A DNA stretch of 48,310 nt from Planctomycetaceae bacterium (GTDB taxonomy: Bacteria > Planctomycetota > Planctomycetia > Pirellulales > Pirellulaceae): NCBI GenBank assembly GCA_005778405.1, contig SXOA01000169.1, positions 1 through 48,310 on the forward strand, read 5' to 3'. This document shows positions 36,198-45,427 of this stretch, piece after piece. The translations under genes and the position numbers were made by a program. Numbering within the stretch: position 1 is the first letter of the stretch; the number at the start of each line of letters is the position of its first letter. Under the pieces are notes generated by a model. That model made no database searches. It was not told the DNA's origin and saw only the letters and a list, made by a program, of their open reading frames with translations.

Positions 36198-37367
36198 TCA
36201 GCGGCGGAGCTTTTGCAACAACTCTGGATCCTGGCTGGTCCGTAGGATGCTCAAAGCGGCTGAGCGAACGGATTGGTCCGGGTCTTCGCTGAGCCGCAAT
36301 AACCACGGCCGCGGGTCGATGCCACCGGTCCGAGGCAGCGATTGCGCGAGCTTCAGGCGTACTGCTGAGTTGGGACTTGTGAGTTGCCGTGCGAGGGAGA
36401 GGTGCACCGCTTTGTATCCGCGCCGAGCCAGTTCATTTTCGGCTCCGGCCACCACGGCGGGACTCTCGGAATGGAGGTCACGCATGAGGTCCATTTCGGA
36501 CATTGATGTCAATTCCTCAATTGCTTCAGCCGAGGCCTTTACGGGCGGTAATAGCAGCGGCTCACTTGGCGGCAAGGTCTTGGGCTCGCGTGGCGGCGCA
36601 GCGTCTTCAATCGCGCGGGCGCGGGGGACATAGATTCCACGTGGCTCTCGTGGATGGGGAGGAAGCGGCTCATTGTCGCCCGGATCTTCATCCGCCAGCG
36701 ACCCCGAGGTAGTTGGCATCCCGACAACGTCGTGCGGTGAAACGATGGGTGCCAGATTCGAGGAGCCCTCCGGTGGAGTCTCGACCTCAAGAGCATTCTC
36801 TGGAGCCACCGCCTCGGGCGGTTGGTTCTGCAGCCGGGCCAGTCGTTCGGCTACGAGTCCTTCATGGGGCTCCGGCAGTCTCAAAATCGCTTCACAATCT
36901 TCCAAAAGCGCAGCTGCGTCGACCGCGCTCCCTTTCAGCGGCCATAGGAGAATGGCCTCAGCCCATTGCCTGGCCGCGCGGTATTGCTCCGGAGGAATGG
37001 ACTCGCAATTGGTAGCCAGTTCCCTCGCAAGAGCCGCTGTCTTGACCCCCGAAACCCTCCTCGGCAATTGCCGCCAGGCCGCCAGCCTGCCTGAAATCTC
37101 CTCGCCTGCCGCCGCGCTGACCAGCGGCTCTTCGCTAACCAGTCCTTGGACCAGCGGCCGAATTGCCGAGTCGCCCAATTCTCCCAGTTCCCGTGCAATT
37201 GCTTTTGCTTGTTCGGGTGTCTGAGCAGCCAACAGCTCCTTTCCCAGTTGTTCTGCTTGGGACCGCGTCGTCCACCCTTGGGTGCGCTCCAAGAGTTGGA
37301 ACGCGAGCAGGCCCCCAGCGAGCGCCAGCAAAATGATCCAGGCCCGAGCTTGAAACGTGCGGTTCAT
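36198..37367 (-). CDS. Membrane protein with HEAT-like repeat tail
   Basis: 389 residues from ATG 37367, with one N-terminal transmembrane helix (AWIILLALAGGLLAFQLL). Residues 30-190 are helical (EQAKAIARELGELGDSAIRPLV, LPEPHEGLVAERLARL). A Pro-rich linker follows (about 195-285), then C-terminal helices with HEAT/PBS-lyase-like features (VRLKLAQSLPRTGGIDPRPW, VRSAALSILRTSQDPELL). No enzyme motif is seen; scaffolding or protein interaction is likely. It is upstream of gluQ on the same strand and divergent from the hybrid kinase, with about 107 bases between start codons including a 14-bp palindrome. Confidence 0.8.
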   Translation of the reverse strand: MNRTFQARAWIILLALAGGLLAFQLLERTQGWTTRSQAEQLGKELLAAQTPEQAKAIARELGELGDSAIRPLVQGLVSEEPLVSAAAGEEISGRLAAWRQLPRRVSGVKTAALARELATNCESIPPEQYRAARQWAEAILLWPLKGSAVDAAALLEDCEAILRLPEPHEGLVAERLARLQNQPPEAVAPENALEVETPPEGSSNLAPIVSPHDVVGMPTTSGSLADEDPGDNEPLPPHPREPRGIYVPRARAIEDAAPPREPKTLPPSEPLLLPPVKASAEAIEELTSMSEMDLMRDLHSESPAVVAGAENELARRGYKAVHLSLARQLTSPNSAVRLKLAQSLPRTGGIDPRPWLLRLSEDPDQSVRSAALSILRTSQDPELLQKLRR

Positions 37368-37433
37368 GGGGTGGGATTGTGCCGAGGGAAGAGTTGCCTG
37401 CAAAGAGCAAAATCTTGGAAACTTGCCCCTCGC

Positions 37434-37447
37434 TAGCTACGTAGCTA
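37434..37447. promoter_or_regulatory. 14-bp palindrome between divergent HEAT-like and kinase genes
   Basis: TAGCTACGTAGCTA is a perfect palindrome 27 bases before the kinase start and about 67 bases from the other start. It might be an operator for a dimeric regulator of the signalling cluster. It may also be chance, as it is short. Confidence 0.35.
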
Positions 37448-37474
37448 CACTCAATCGCGGGGGAGGAACACTGC

Positions 37475-40400
37475 ATGTGGGATTTCTGGTCCCAACTCTT
37501 CAATACCGATGGCTTTTCCAGACCCTGGCAAGAGGGCCCGACGGGATCGCCAGCGATGGCGCTCATTTACATCGCCGCAAATCTGGCGACGTGGACGGCG
37601 CTCGCGTTCATCCCTGCGCTCATCGTCCTCAATGTGCTGCGGCGCAAGAAGATGACCTTTCCACCATGGATCTGGTGGTTCCTGGCATTCCTCGTTGTTG
37701 GTGCCGGAGTGCACCTCCTGGATGCGTTTTCCTATTGGTGGCCCGCCTACCGCCTGGCTCTGGTTGTCAAGGTTGTCATGGCGGTCCTCAGTTGGGGGAC
37801 AGTCCTGGCACTCTTTCCTCTTCTGCCACAGTGGATGGCCAGTAAGAGTGATGCGGAGTATCAGGCCCAGGTTGCGGAGAAGCAGCAAACCCAGGCCGCG
37901 TTGCGGGAGCAAGAGGCGGCTTATCAATCGCTCGTGGAGGGGTTGCCTCTCAATGTCTTTCGCAAAGACCTGCGAGGCCGTTTTATCGATGCCAACAAGC
38001 TGTTCTGCGAGACTCTCGGCAAACCGCTGGAGGCCATCATCGGCAAGACCGATTTTGACTTCTTCCCCGCCCAGCAGGCCAGTAAGTATCGCCGTGATGA
38101 TGAGCACGTGCTCAGTACCGGAGAATCTTTGGAGGACGTCGAGGATTACATCCATCCCGACGATGGTCGCCGTCTGTACGTGCAAGTTCTCAAAGCGCCC
38201 GTCCGCGACGCTAGCGGAAATACCGTGGGTGTGCAAGGAATGTTTTGGGATGTGACCGCGAGAAAAGAAGCGGAAAATGCGGCACGGCAAAGCGACGCCC
38301 GTTTTCGTCGGCTGGTGCAATCGCCGCTGTTTGGAGTGCTTGTGGCGGAACTCGATGGCCGCATTCTGGAGGCGAACGATGCCCTGCTGGAGATGATTGG
38401 CTATTCGCGTCAAGAGCTTCAGTCCGGTCAACTCCGTGGAGATGCCATCACCCCGCCCGACCACAAGGCGGCGGATGAGCGGGCATTGGTCCAACTCCAC
38501 GACACCAGAATGTGCCTGCCATTTGAGAAAGAATTCATCCACAAGAACGGACAGCGAGTTCCCGTCTTGGTCGGTCTGACAATGCTCGAGGGCTCGGAAA
38601 CCGAATGCATTTGCTTTGTGGTCGACATCACACGGCAAAAGCAAACCGAACACGAGCTGAAGGTTGCCAGGGATGCGGCCGACGCCGCCAACCTGGCCAA
38701 GAGCCAGTTTCTGGCGAACATGAGCCACGAAGTCCGTACGCCGATGAACGCCATTATCGGCATGACCGAGCTGGTCCTCAACACGCCGCTCAACCCCAAG
38801 CAAAAGGAATACCTGAAAATGGTGCTCCTTTCCGGCGAGTCGCTGCTGGGAATCATCAACGACATCCTGGATTTCTCCAAAGTCGAATCAGGCAAAATCG
38901 AGCTCGAAAGCATGCCCTTGCGGATGCGGGAATGTATCGGCGACGCCGTCAAGTCGCTCGCCCTGCGCGCTCATGCCAAAGGACTGGAATTGGCCCTCGA
39001 TATCCAATCGGACGTGCCGGAATGGGTGGTGGGAGATGCCGGCCGACTGCGGCAAGTCGTAATCAACCTGGTCAACAATGCCATCAAATTCACCCTTGAA
39101 GGAGAAGTGGTGGTGGAGGTCACTTTGCAGGCCGAGCGGGACAACATTTTGGAACTGTTGTTTTGCGTCCGCGACACAGGCATCGGGATTCCGCACGAGA
39201 AGATTGACCGGGTTTTCGACGCCTTTGAGCAGGCTGATACTTCGACCACGCGGCAATTCGGTGGCACTGGGCTGGGGCTGACAATTGTCCGGCGGATGGT
39301 GGAAATCATGGGGGGGCGGGTCTGGGTGGAAAGCGAAGTAGGGAAAGGGAGTAAGTTCTACTTCAATGTTTTTCTGCAAGCCTGCGCCAATCCGCCCGAC
39401 GAGGACGAAGCTCCTCGGCAGACCGCGGTCCGCGGCACGCGGGTGCTGATCATCGATGACAACGCCACTAACCGCCGCATTCTGGAGGAGGTGGTCACCA
39501 GTTGGGGCATGATTCCCGTTGCTGGAAACTCCGTCCAAGAGGGCCTGTCTCTGCTGCGCGAAGCGACCGCCGCTGGCCGGCGATTTGAGCTGCTGCTGAC
39601 GGATATTAACATGCCGGTCCAAGACGGCTTCGAGCTCATTGCCCAGGTTCGCAAAGACCAGCAATTGGCGGAAACGATCATCATCGTGCTCACCTCTGGA
39701 GAACGCCCCGATGATTCGCGTAATTGCGATAAATACGATGTGGCCCAGCGGCTGCTCAAACCCGTGAAGCAGTCAGAGCTGTTTGACGCCATTGTGGCGG
39801 CACTTGGCGGGGTGGAAGAAACGGATTCCGGCAGTGTGCTCGACGAAGAGCCGCCCGCGACCCGTCCGCTGCGCATCTTGTTGGCCGAAGATAGCCTGGT
39901 GAACCAAAAATTAGCGGTCGGTCTCTTGGAGCGGCACGGGCACCAGTTGACGGTGACCAATAACGGACAGGAAGCCATCAATGCCCTGGGGCGCGGCAAG
40001 TTTGACATCATTCTGATGGACGTGCAAATGCCGGAGCTCGACGGCCTGGCGGCCACAAGACAAATCCGCGAACGCGAACAAGCCAAGGGAGGACGCCCCA
40101 TTCCGATCATTGCCATGACGGCCCATGCACTGAAGGGGGACCGTGAGCGCTGCCTGGCGGCTGGCATGGATGAATACATTTCCAAGCCCATCCGCGAACG
40201 GCAACTCCTGGCTGCTATGCGCCTGGTGCTGGGCGACGAATTGAGCGAGTCCGTCAGTCGCATCATTTCTTATGACGAAAGCGAGGAGCATGCGGCTGAG
40301 GGGGTGATGGACTGGAACGAAGCGCTCAAGACTTGCGGTGGGGACCACGCACTTTTGCGCGATATTGTCGAGGCCTTTCTGGAAGAAGAACCGCGACGGG

Positions 40401-40651
40401 TGAGGGAACTCCGCGAAGCCATTGACGGGTCGGATTTTGAGTTGCTCGGACGGGCCGCCCACACCATCAAGGGTTCGATGCGGTATTTCAAGGCCCAATC
40501 CGTCCTAGACCGGGCCCACGGCCTGGAGCAACTCAGCCAGGAGAAGACTCTGGATGGGGTGGAAGAGATTTTCCTTTTGCTGCGGCAGGAGTTGGCAAAG
40601 CTGCATCCAATTCTGCTAGACTATGTGCAAGGCCGCGGTGGACCGCGGTAG
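37475..40651 (+). CDS. Membrane hybrid histidine kinase with ethylene-receptor-like sensor, PAS, two REC and Hpt
   Basis: 1058 residues; ATG 37475 has GGGGAGGA nine bases upstream. Residues 25-120 hold three transmembrane helices laid out like the ethylene receptor (ETR1) membrane module: IP at the end of TM1, FLVVGAGVHLL in TM2, then AYRLALVVKVVMAVLSWGT. The His is kept but the copper-binding Cys position is Gly. Next are two PAS domains (about 150-270 and 275-395), HisKA with His418 (MSHEVRTPMNAI), HATPase (NNAIKF, DTGIGIP, GGTGLGL), REC1 with Asp710, REC2 with Asp849, and an Hpt with His996 (AAHTIKGS). It is thus a complete phosphorelay in one chain. The likely targets are the following REC genes. 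Confidence 0.95.
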   Translation: MWDFWSQLFNTDGFSRPWQEGPTGSPAMALIYIAANLATWTALAFIPALIVLNVLRRKKMTFPPWIWWFLAFLVVGAGVHLLDAFSYWWPAYRLALVVKVVMAVLSWGTVLALFPLLPQWMASKSDAEYQAQVAEKQQTQAALREQEAAYQSLVEGLPLNVFRKDLRGRFIDANKLFCETLGKPLEAIIGKTDFDFFPAQQASKYRRDDEHVLSTGESLEDVEDYIHPDDGRRLYVQVLKAPVRDASGNTVGVQGMFWDVTARKEAENAARQSDARFRRLVQSPLFGVLVAELDGRILEANDALLEMIGYSRQELQSGQLRGDAITPPDHKAADERALVQLHDTRMCLPFEKEFIHKNGQRVPVLVGLTMLEGSETECICFVVDITRQKQTEHELKVARDAADAANLAKSQFLANMSHEVRTPMNAIIGMTELVLNTPLNPKQKEYLKMVLLSGESLLGIINDILDFSKVESGKIELESMPLRMRECIGDAVKSLALRAHAKGLELALDIQSDVPEWVVGDAGRLRQVVINLVNNAIKFTLEGEVVVEVTLQAERDNILELLFCVRDTGIGIPHEKIDRVFDAFEQADTSTTRQFGGTGLGLTIVRRMVEIMGGRVWVESEVGKGSKFYFNVFLQACANPPDEDEAPRQTAVRGTRVLIIDDNATNRRILEEVVTSWGMIPVAGNSVQEGLSLLREATAAGRRFELLLTDINMPVQDGFELIAQVRKDQQLAETIIIVLTSGERPDDSRNCDKYDVAQRLLKPVKQSELFDAIVAALGGVEETDSGSVLDEEPPATRPLRILLAEDSLVNQKLAVGLLERHGHQLTVTNNGQEAINALGRGKFDIILMDVQMPELDGLAATRQIREREQAKGGRPIPIIAMTAHALKGDRERCLAAGMDEYISKPIRERQLLAAMRLVLGDELSESVSRIISYDESEEHAAEGVMDWNEALKTCGGDHALLRDIVEAFLEEEPRRVRELREAIDGSDFELLGRAAHTIKGSMRYFKAQSVLDRAHGLEQLSQEKTLDGVEEIFLLLRQELAKLHPILLDYVQGRGGPR

Positions 40652-40703
40652 AACTGGAGAGCCAAGGACGGACCCGAGCAGCCTCGCGCCGGGAGAATTC
40701 GTC

Positions 40704-41612
40704 ATGGCAAAAGTACTTGTTGTCGATGATTCCGCTGTAGACCGCCGTTTCGTCGGCGGACTTTTGCAACGGGAGTCCAACTATCTTGTCGAGTTCGCGG
40801 AAGATGGAGCGGACGCCCTTACCAAAATCCGCCAGGCCGCGCCCGACATCATCGTCACTGATTTGCAAATGCCCAACCGCAACGGGCTCGAACTTGTCTC
40901 TGCCGTGCGGCTGCATCATGCCGGAATTCCCATCATTTTGATGACCGGCCACGGCAGCGAAGGGCTCGCCGTGGAAGCGCTGCAGCGCGGAGCCGCCGGT
41001 TATGTCCCCAAGCCCCAATTGGGGGAGTGCCTCCTCGATGCCGTCGGGCAGGCGCTCTCTCTGGCTCAGGCAGATCATACCTATGAACGGCTCATTGCGT
41101 GCCTCAGTGAATGCGAGTTTGACTTTGAACTCGATAACGATCCGGAGCTGGTCGACGCGCTGGTGGACTTGATCCAGCAGATGGCTGCTGGCATGCGCCT
41201 GACCGACGCCACTGGTCGCTTTCGACTGGGAGCCGCCGTGAAAGAAGCCGTGCAGAACGCCATTTATCGCGGAAACTTGGAGTTGTCTTATGCACAGGCC
41301 TTGGATGTGCGCGGCGACCTGAGCGACGAAGTGATGCAACTCGTCCTGGAAAGGCGGATGCAGTCGCCTTACTGCGATCGCCGCGTCCAGGTGCAGGTTC
41401 GGATGAATCTGGAAAGGGCCCATTTCGTCATTCGCGACGAGGGCAAGGGTTTTAAGTGGGCAGATCTTGGCGTTACGACGACACCCAGCTCCCTGGAGAC
41501 CAAAGGGGGCCGCGGGTTGGTATTGATGCGGGCTTTCATGGATCAAGTATTGTTCAACGACAAAGGCACTGAAGTGACACTCGTCATGCGGCGCGAAGCC
41601 GCAGTTGTTTAA
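40704..41612 (+). CDS. Receiver/RsbW-type anti-sigma kinase fusion, copy A
   Basis: 302 residues. REC at 1-120: Asp8/9, Asp53 (VTDLQMP), Thr81, Lys103. The C-terminal domain (about 145-300) is an RsbW/SpoIIAB-type HATPase: KEAVQNAIYRGNLEL (N box Glu and Asn), IRDEGKGFKW (G1) and KGGRGLVLMRAFMD (G2). Proteins of this architecture would let phosphorylation of a receiver control an anti-sigma kinase or anti-sigma factor. It is preceded 52 bases upstream by the hybrid kinase and followed 44 bases later by its paralogue. Target unknown. Confidence 0.9.
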   Translation: MAKVLVVDDSAVDRRFVGGLLQRESNYLVEFAEDGADALTKIRQAAPDIIVTDLQMPNRNGLELVSAVRLHHAGIPIILMTGHGSEGLAVEALQRGAAGYVPKPQLGECLLDAVGQALSLAQADHTYERLIACLSECEFDFELDNDPELVDALVDLIQQMAAGMRLTDATGRFRLGAAVKEAVQNAIYRGNLELSYAQALDVRGDLSDEVMQLVLERRMQSPYCDRRVQVQVRMNLERAHFVIRDEGKGFKWADLGVTTTPSSLETKGGRGLVLMRAFMDQVLFNDKGTEVTLVMRREAAVV

Positions 41613-41656
41613 CCTCCCTCTCCCTTCCGTTCGGACTGGAACCGAGGAACCTAGTT

Positions 41657-42565
41657 ATGTCAACTGTATTGGTGGTCGATGATTCGGCGGTGGACCGTCG
41701 TCTCGTCGGCGGAATGCTGGCTAAAGTTTCGGGTGTCGATGTGGACTTTGCCGCGGATGGCAAAGAAGCTCTGCGAAAGGTGCAGACTAGTCCGCCAGCG
41801 CTGGTCATTACCGATCTGGTAATGCCAGAGATGAACGGCCTGGAACTGGTTTCCGCCATTGTCGAGCAGTATCCGCAAGTCCCCGTTATCCTGATGACCG
41901 GCAAGGGGAGCGAGGACATCGCGGTAAGAGCCCTGCAAGCCGGTGCGGCCAGTTACGTTCCCAAAACGGCACTGCACCACCTCCTGGTCGAAACGGTGAC
42001 GGACGTCCTGGCGATGACCCGCGATCTCTTTTCGCGGCAGCGGCTCATGGAAGGCCTCAAGACGGGGCGATTTTCGTTCCTGCTTACCAATGATGCCGAT
42101 ATGATCCCCACGCTCATCAGCTATGTGCAGAGCATTGTGATCAGCATCGGCCTCTGCGACGAGGCGGATGTCATCCGCGTCTGCATCGCGCTGGAAGAGG
42201 CCCTCCGTAACGCCATGTTTCACGGCAATCTGGAAATCACTTCCGAACAACGTGAGGGAGACGCCGAAGCCTATGCTGCCTTGCTGGCGCACCGCACCAC
42301 GAGCGAACCTTGGCAAAGCCGCCGATTGCATGTGCAACTCACCATCTCGAAGCGTTCAGGGACGTTTACGGTTCGGGACGAAGGCCCGGGGTTTGACCCG
42401 ACGAAGCTGCCCGACCCGACAGATCCGGCCAACCTGGAAAAGGTCAGCGGTCGCGGATTGCTCCTGATGCGGACCTTCATGGACGAAGTCCGATTCAATA
42501 CCTCGGGGAATCAAGTCACCATGGTCAAGACCAACCCCGTGGCAGTTGAAGGAGCGGCCGCATGA
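41657..42565 (+). CDS. Receiver/RsbW-type anti-sigma kinase fusion, copy B
   Basis: 302 residues, paralogue of copy A with the same architecture. REC has Asp53 (ITDLVMP), Thr81 and Lys103. The HATPase has LEEALRNAMFHGNLEI, VRDEGPGF and SGRGLLLMRTFMD. N-terminal similarity is high (VLVVDDSAVDRR.VGG.L and NGLELVSA are shared), so the pair arose by tandem duplication. The stop overlaps the STAS start by four bases (ATGA), which shows translational coupling to the STAS protein, its probable partner. It may phosphorylate or bind the STAS serine. Confidence 0.9.
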   Translation: MSTVLVVDDSAVDRRLVGGMLAKVSGVDVDFAADGKEALRKVQTSPPALVITDLVMPEMNGLELVSAIVEQYPQVPVILMTGKGSEDIAVRALQAGAASYVPKTALHHLLVETVTDVLAMTRDLFSRQRLMEGLKTGRFSFLLTNDADMIPTLISYVQSIVISIGLCDEADVIRVCIALEEALRNAMFHGNLEITSEQREGDAEAYAALLAHRTTSEPWQSRRLHVQLTISKRSGTFTVRDEGPGFDPTKLPDPTDPANLEKVSGRGLLLMRTFMDEVRFNTSGNQVTMVKTNPVAVEGAAA

Positions 42566-42927
42566 GCGAGGGAAAACATGTCCGGTTGGAGCAAGAGGGG
42601 GACACCCTGATTGTCACTCCGTTATTCACATTCAGTCGCTTTACGGAGGGGGATTTGGTCGGTGAATGGAACCGAATCCTGAACAGGATTGACAGCGACG
42701 AAATCAAGCACGTGGTCGTGGACTTGGGGCACATTCCCTACTTTGGTTCCACGCTGCTTGATTGGATGGTGCAGATGTGGAAGCGGGCTCAGGGAAAAGG
42801 GGGAACGTTAGCGGTCTGTAGCGCATCCCAGGTTGGACGCGAGGTTCTGGGCGTCGCCAAATTTGACACCCTGTGGGGCATTTATGGTTCCCGGCAGGAG
42901 GCGAAGGAGTCGTTACTGAACGCCTGA
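42562..42927 (+). CDS. STAS anti-sigma-factor-antagonist-like protein
   Basis: 121 residues. A STAS domain with VVVDLGHIPYFGSTLLDWMV; Ser63 lies at the spot phosphorylated by RsbW/SpoIIAB kinases. The start overlaps the previous stop (ATGA). The family acts in partner switching: unphosphorylated STAS binds the kinase and frees a sigma factor or other target. No PP2C phosphatase or sigma factor is in the window. The C-terminus (GIYGSRQEAKESLLNA) is short and charged. Confidence 0.88.
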   Translation: MSEGKHVRLEQEGDTLIVTPLFTFSRFTEGDLVGEWNRILNRIDSDEIKHVVVDLGHIPYFGSTLLDWMVQMWKRAQGKGGTLAVCSASQVGREVLGVAKFDTLWGIYGSRQEAKESLLNA

Positions 42928-43050
42928 GCGGGCCGTGCGGAGTTCAAGAGGGGGAAGGCAAGACCCTTGCTCCACACCCTTGGACGTTTTTCCGTCGGAC
43001 CTTAAACTCTGTCATTCCAACTTCGGTTCTGTACCTTGATGTAATTCCGT

Positions 43051-43497
43051 ATGCCCAGCCGCATTCTCATCGCCGACGACAACCAGCCTAACCGGGAACT
43101 GCTGGAGGCTTACCTCGCGGAAATCGATTGCGATGTCGAGACGGCCGTGGATGGGCAGGACACGCTTGCGAAGGTTAAAAGCATTCAGCCGGATCTGGTG
43201 CTCTTGGACGTGATGATGCCCAAGCTGTCGGGTTTTGAGGTCTGCCAGAAAATGAAGGCGGACCCCGTCACTCGGAAAATCATGATTCTGATGGTGACGG
43301 CTCTCAACGAATCCGGCGATATCGAACGAGCCGTCAAAGCCGGCACGGATGACTTCCTCTCCAAACCGGTCAACAAGATTGAGCTGGTCAAACGGGTGCA
43401 GAACATGCTGCGGCTCAAGGATGTGACCGACGAGCTAGAACGGCTGCGGCGCTATATCGAGGGGATGGAAGACGGCGACAGCCCACCGAAGAATTAG
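43051..43497 (+). CDS. Stand-alone response regulator with coiled-coil tail
   Basis: 148 residues. REC residues are complete: Asp9/10, Asp53 (LLDVMMP), Thr in VTALN, Lys in LSKPVNK. After the receiver there is a helical tail (LKDVTDELERLRRYIEGMEDG) and no output domain, as in single-domain regulators that take part in phosphorelays or bind partner proteins. It lies 123 bases downstream of the STAS gene on the same strand and probably belongs to the same system. The start ATG 43051 has no strong ribosome-binding site. Confidence 0.92.
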   Translation: MPSRILIADDNQPNRELLEAYLAEIDCDVETAVDGQDTLAKVKSIQPDLVLLDVMMPKLSGFEVCQKMKADPVTRKIMILMVTALNESGDIERAVKAGTDDFLSKPVNKIELVKRVQNMLRLKDVTDELERLRRYIEGMEDGDSPPKN

Positions 43498-43578
43498 CGG
43501 TCGCGCGGTAAAACTGCGGGTTTTCCAGCCGCACTTCTCTTGGGGAAAGTCCCCCTGTTTCCCGGAAAAAAATCGACC

Positions 43579-43607
43579 TTGACCCGTTTTTGGCGATGGC
43601 CTATTCT
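43579..43607 (+). promoter_or_regulatory. Sigma-70-type promoter of the candidate ncRNA
   Basis: TTGACC (43579-43584), 17-base spacer, TATTCT (43602-43607). Both boxes and the spacing are close to consensus; transcription should start near 43614. It lies 80 bases after the response-regulator stop. Confidence 0.7.
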
Positions 43608-43613
43608 CCCCCC

Positions 43614-43892
43614 ATCACTGACGCGGGGAACGATTCACCCGGCTGGTGAGTACAAATCACGCACAAGCCGGCACGCAGCCGAGTCCGCACCTGGAGCAGG
43701 TTTCCTAGGAAGCTTGTCTCTGCGGACCACGCGAGGCACCCAACGCATGGAGGCGAAGGGTTCTGGCGGAAACTGCTGTCGGCTCGCGGCCACGGCGCGC
43801 ATGGATGCGCTGCCGTTGACCGTCCAATCGCTCCCGGACACAGCGACGTCCTAAGCCCCCCTGGGACCCGTTGCTTCCGGGGGCCTTTTTTT
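43614..43892 (+). ncRNA. Candidate structured non-coding RNA, about 275 nt
   Basis: The stretch from the promoter to the intrinsic terminator carries no convincing protein; the one open frame (43540-43854) starts upstream of the promoter with no fitting domain. Predicted helices: CCGGCT/AGCCGG (43639-43644 with 43666-43671), TCCGCA/TGCGGA (43684-43689 with 43721-43726) holding the small hairpins CCTGGAGCAGG and TTCCTAGGAA, a long-range AGCCGA/TCGGCT (43677-43682 with 43779-43784), and ACGGC-GCGCAT/ATGCGC-GCCGT near 43792-43816. I could not match it to RNase P, tmRNA, SRP or a known riboswitch. 6S RNA cannot be ruled out. Confidence 0.6.
43855..43892 (+). terminator. Intrinsic terminator of the candidate ncRNA
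   Basis: Stem GCCCCC (43855-43860) with GGGGGC (43879-43884), with GG/CC inside, and a seven-T tract at 43886-43892. Oriented to the plus strand, ending about 78 bases before the obgE stop. Confidence 0.8.
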
Positions 43893-43950
43893 GCGCTCGT
43901 AGCAACATGCGGCTCGCGTGTTCGCTTCTCGACGCGGAAAACCAGCGGGC

Positions 43951-43970
43951 GACAGGCGGGCCGCCTGTGG
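43951..43970. repeat. ACAGGCGG-G-CCGCCTGT palindrome at the obgE end
   Basis: Arms ACAGGCGG (43952-43959) and CCGCCTGT (43961-43968) lie just beyond the obgE stop. It resembles another dispersed planctomycete gene-end unit and may shape the obgE mRNA end. Confidence 0.55.
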
Positions 43971-45036
<1,066 letters not shown>

Positions 45037-45064
45037 CTGCAACGTGTAATACAAACTCAAACTG

Positions 45065-45319
45065 CTAATTCGCCTCGGCAGCCAGCACGTTCACGCGGCG
45101 GCCTTCCTGGTCGAATTTGACTTTACCGTCAATCAAGGCGAACAGCGTGTAATCCTTGCCGCAGCCGACGTTCCGGCCAGGGTGAAACACGGTGCCGACC
45201 TGGCGGACGATGATCGTGCCGGCTGTCACAGCCTCGCCGCCGAACCGCTTGACCCCGCGGCGCTGACCCTGGGAGTCGCGTCCGTTGCGGGTAGAACCTT
45301 GACCTTTCTTATGAGCCAT
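45065..45319 (-). CDS. rpmA: 50S ribosomal protein L27
   Basis: 84 residues, typical length. The N-terminal [16 protein letters not shown] and the [31 protein letters not shown] pattern are diagnostic. It binds near the peptidyl-transferase centre. rpmA is usually preceded by rplU (L21), but the next gene upstream here is an exported hypothetical, so rplU is elsewhere. obgE follows, as is common, though a terminator separates the two. Confidence 0.97.
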   Translation of the reverse strand: MAHKKGQGSTRNGRDSQGQRRGVKRFGGEAVTAGTIIVRQVGTVFHPGRNVGCGKDYTLFALIDGKVKFDQEGRRVNVLAAEAN

Positions 45320-45427
45320 CTCGGAAGCTCCGCTCTCGTTGCCCAGGGCTGTCCGCCCGTGAGCTTGCTAAGTACTGGTTGCCAGCGGAGATGCGAAAAC
45401 GCAATCTCCAGTGGGAAACCCTCAAAG

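Noticed and set aside
43540..43854. 104-residue open frame across the ncRNA candidate
   Set aside because: Starts upstream of the mapped-looking promoter, has no ribosome-binding site, and its residues look like translated structured RNA (low-complexity Arg/Ser/Thr).
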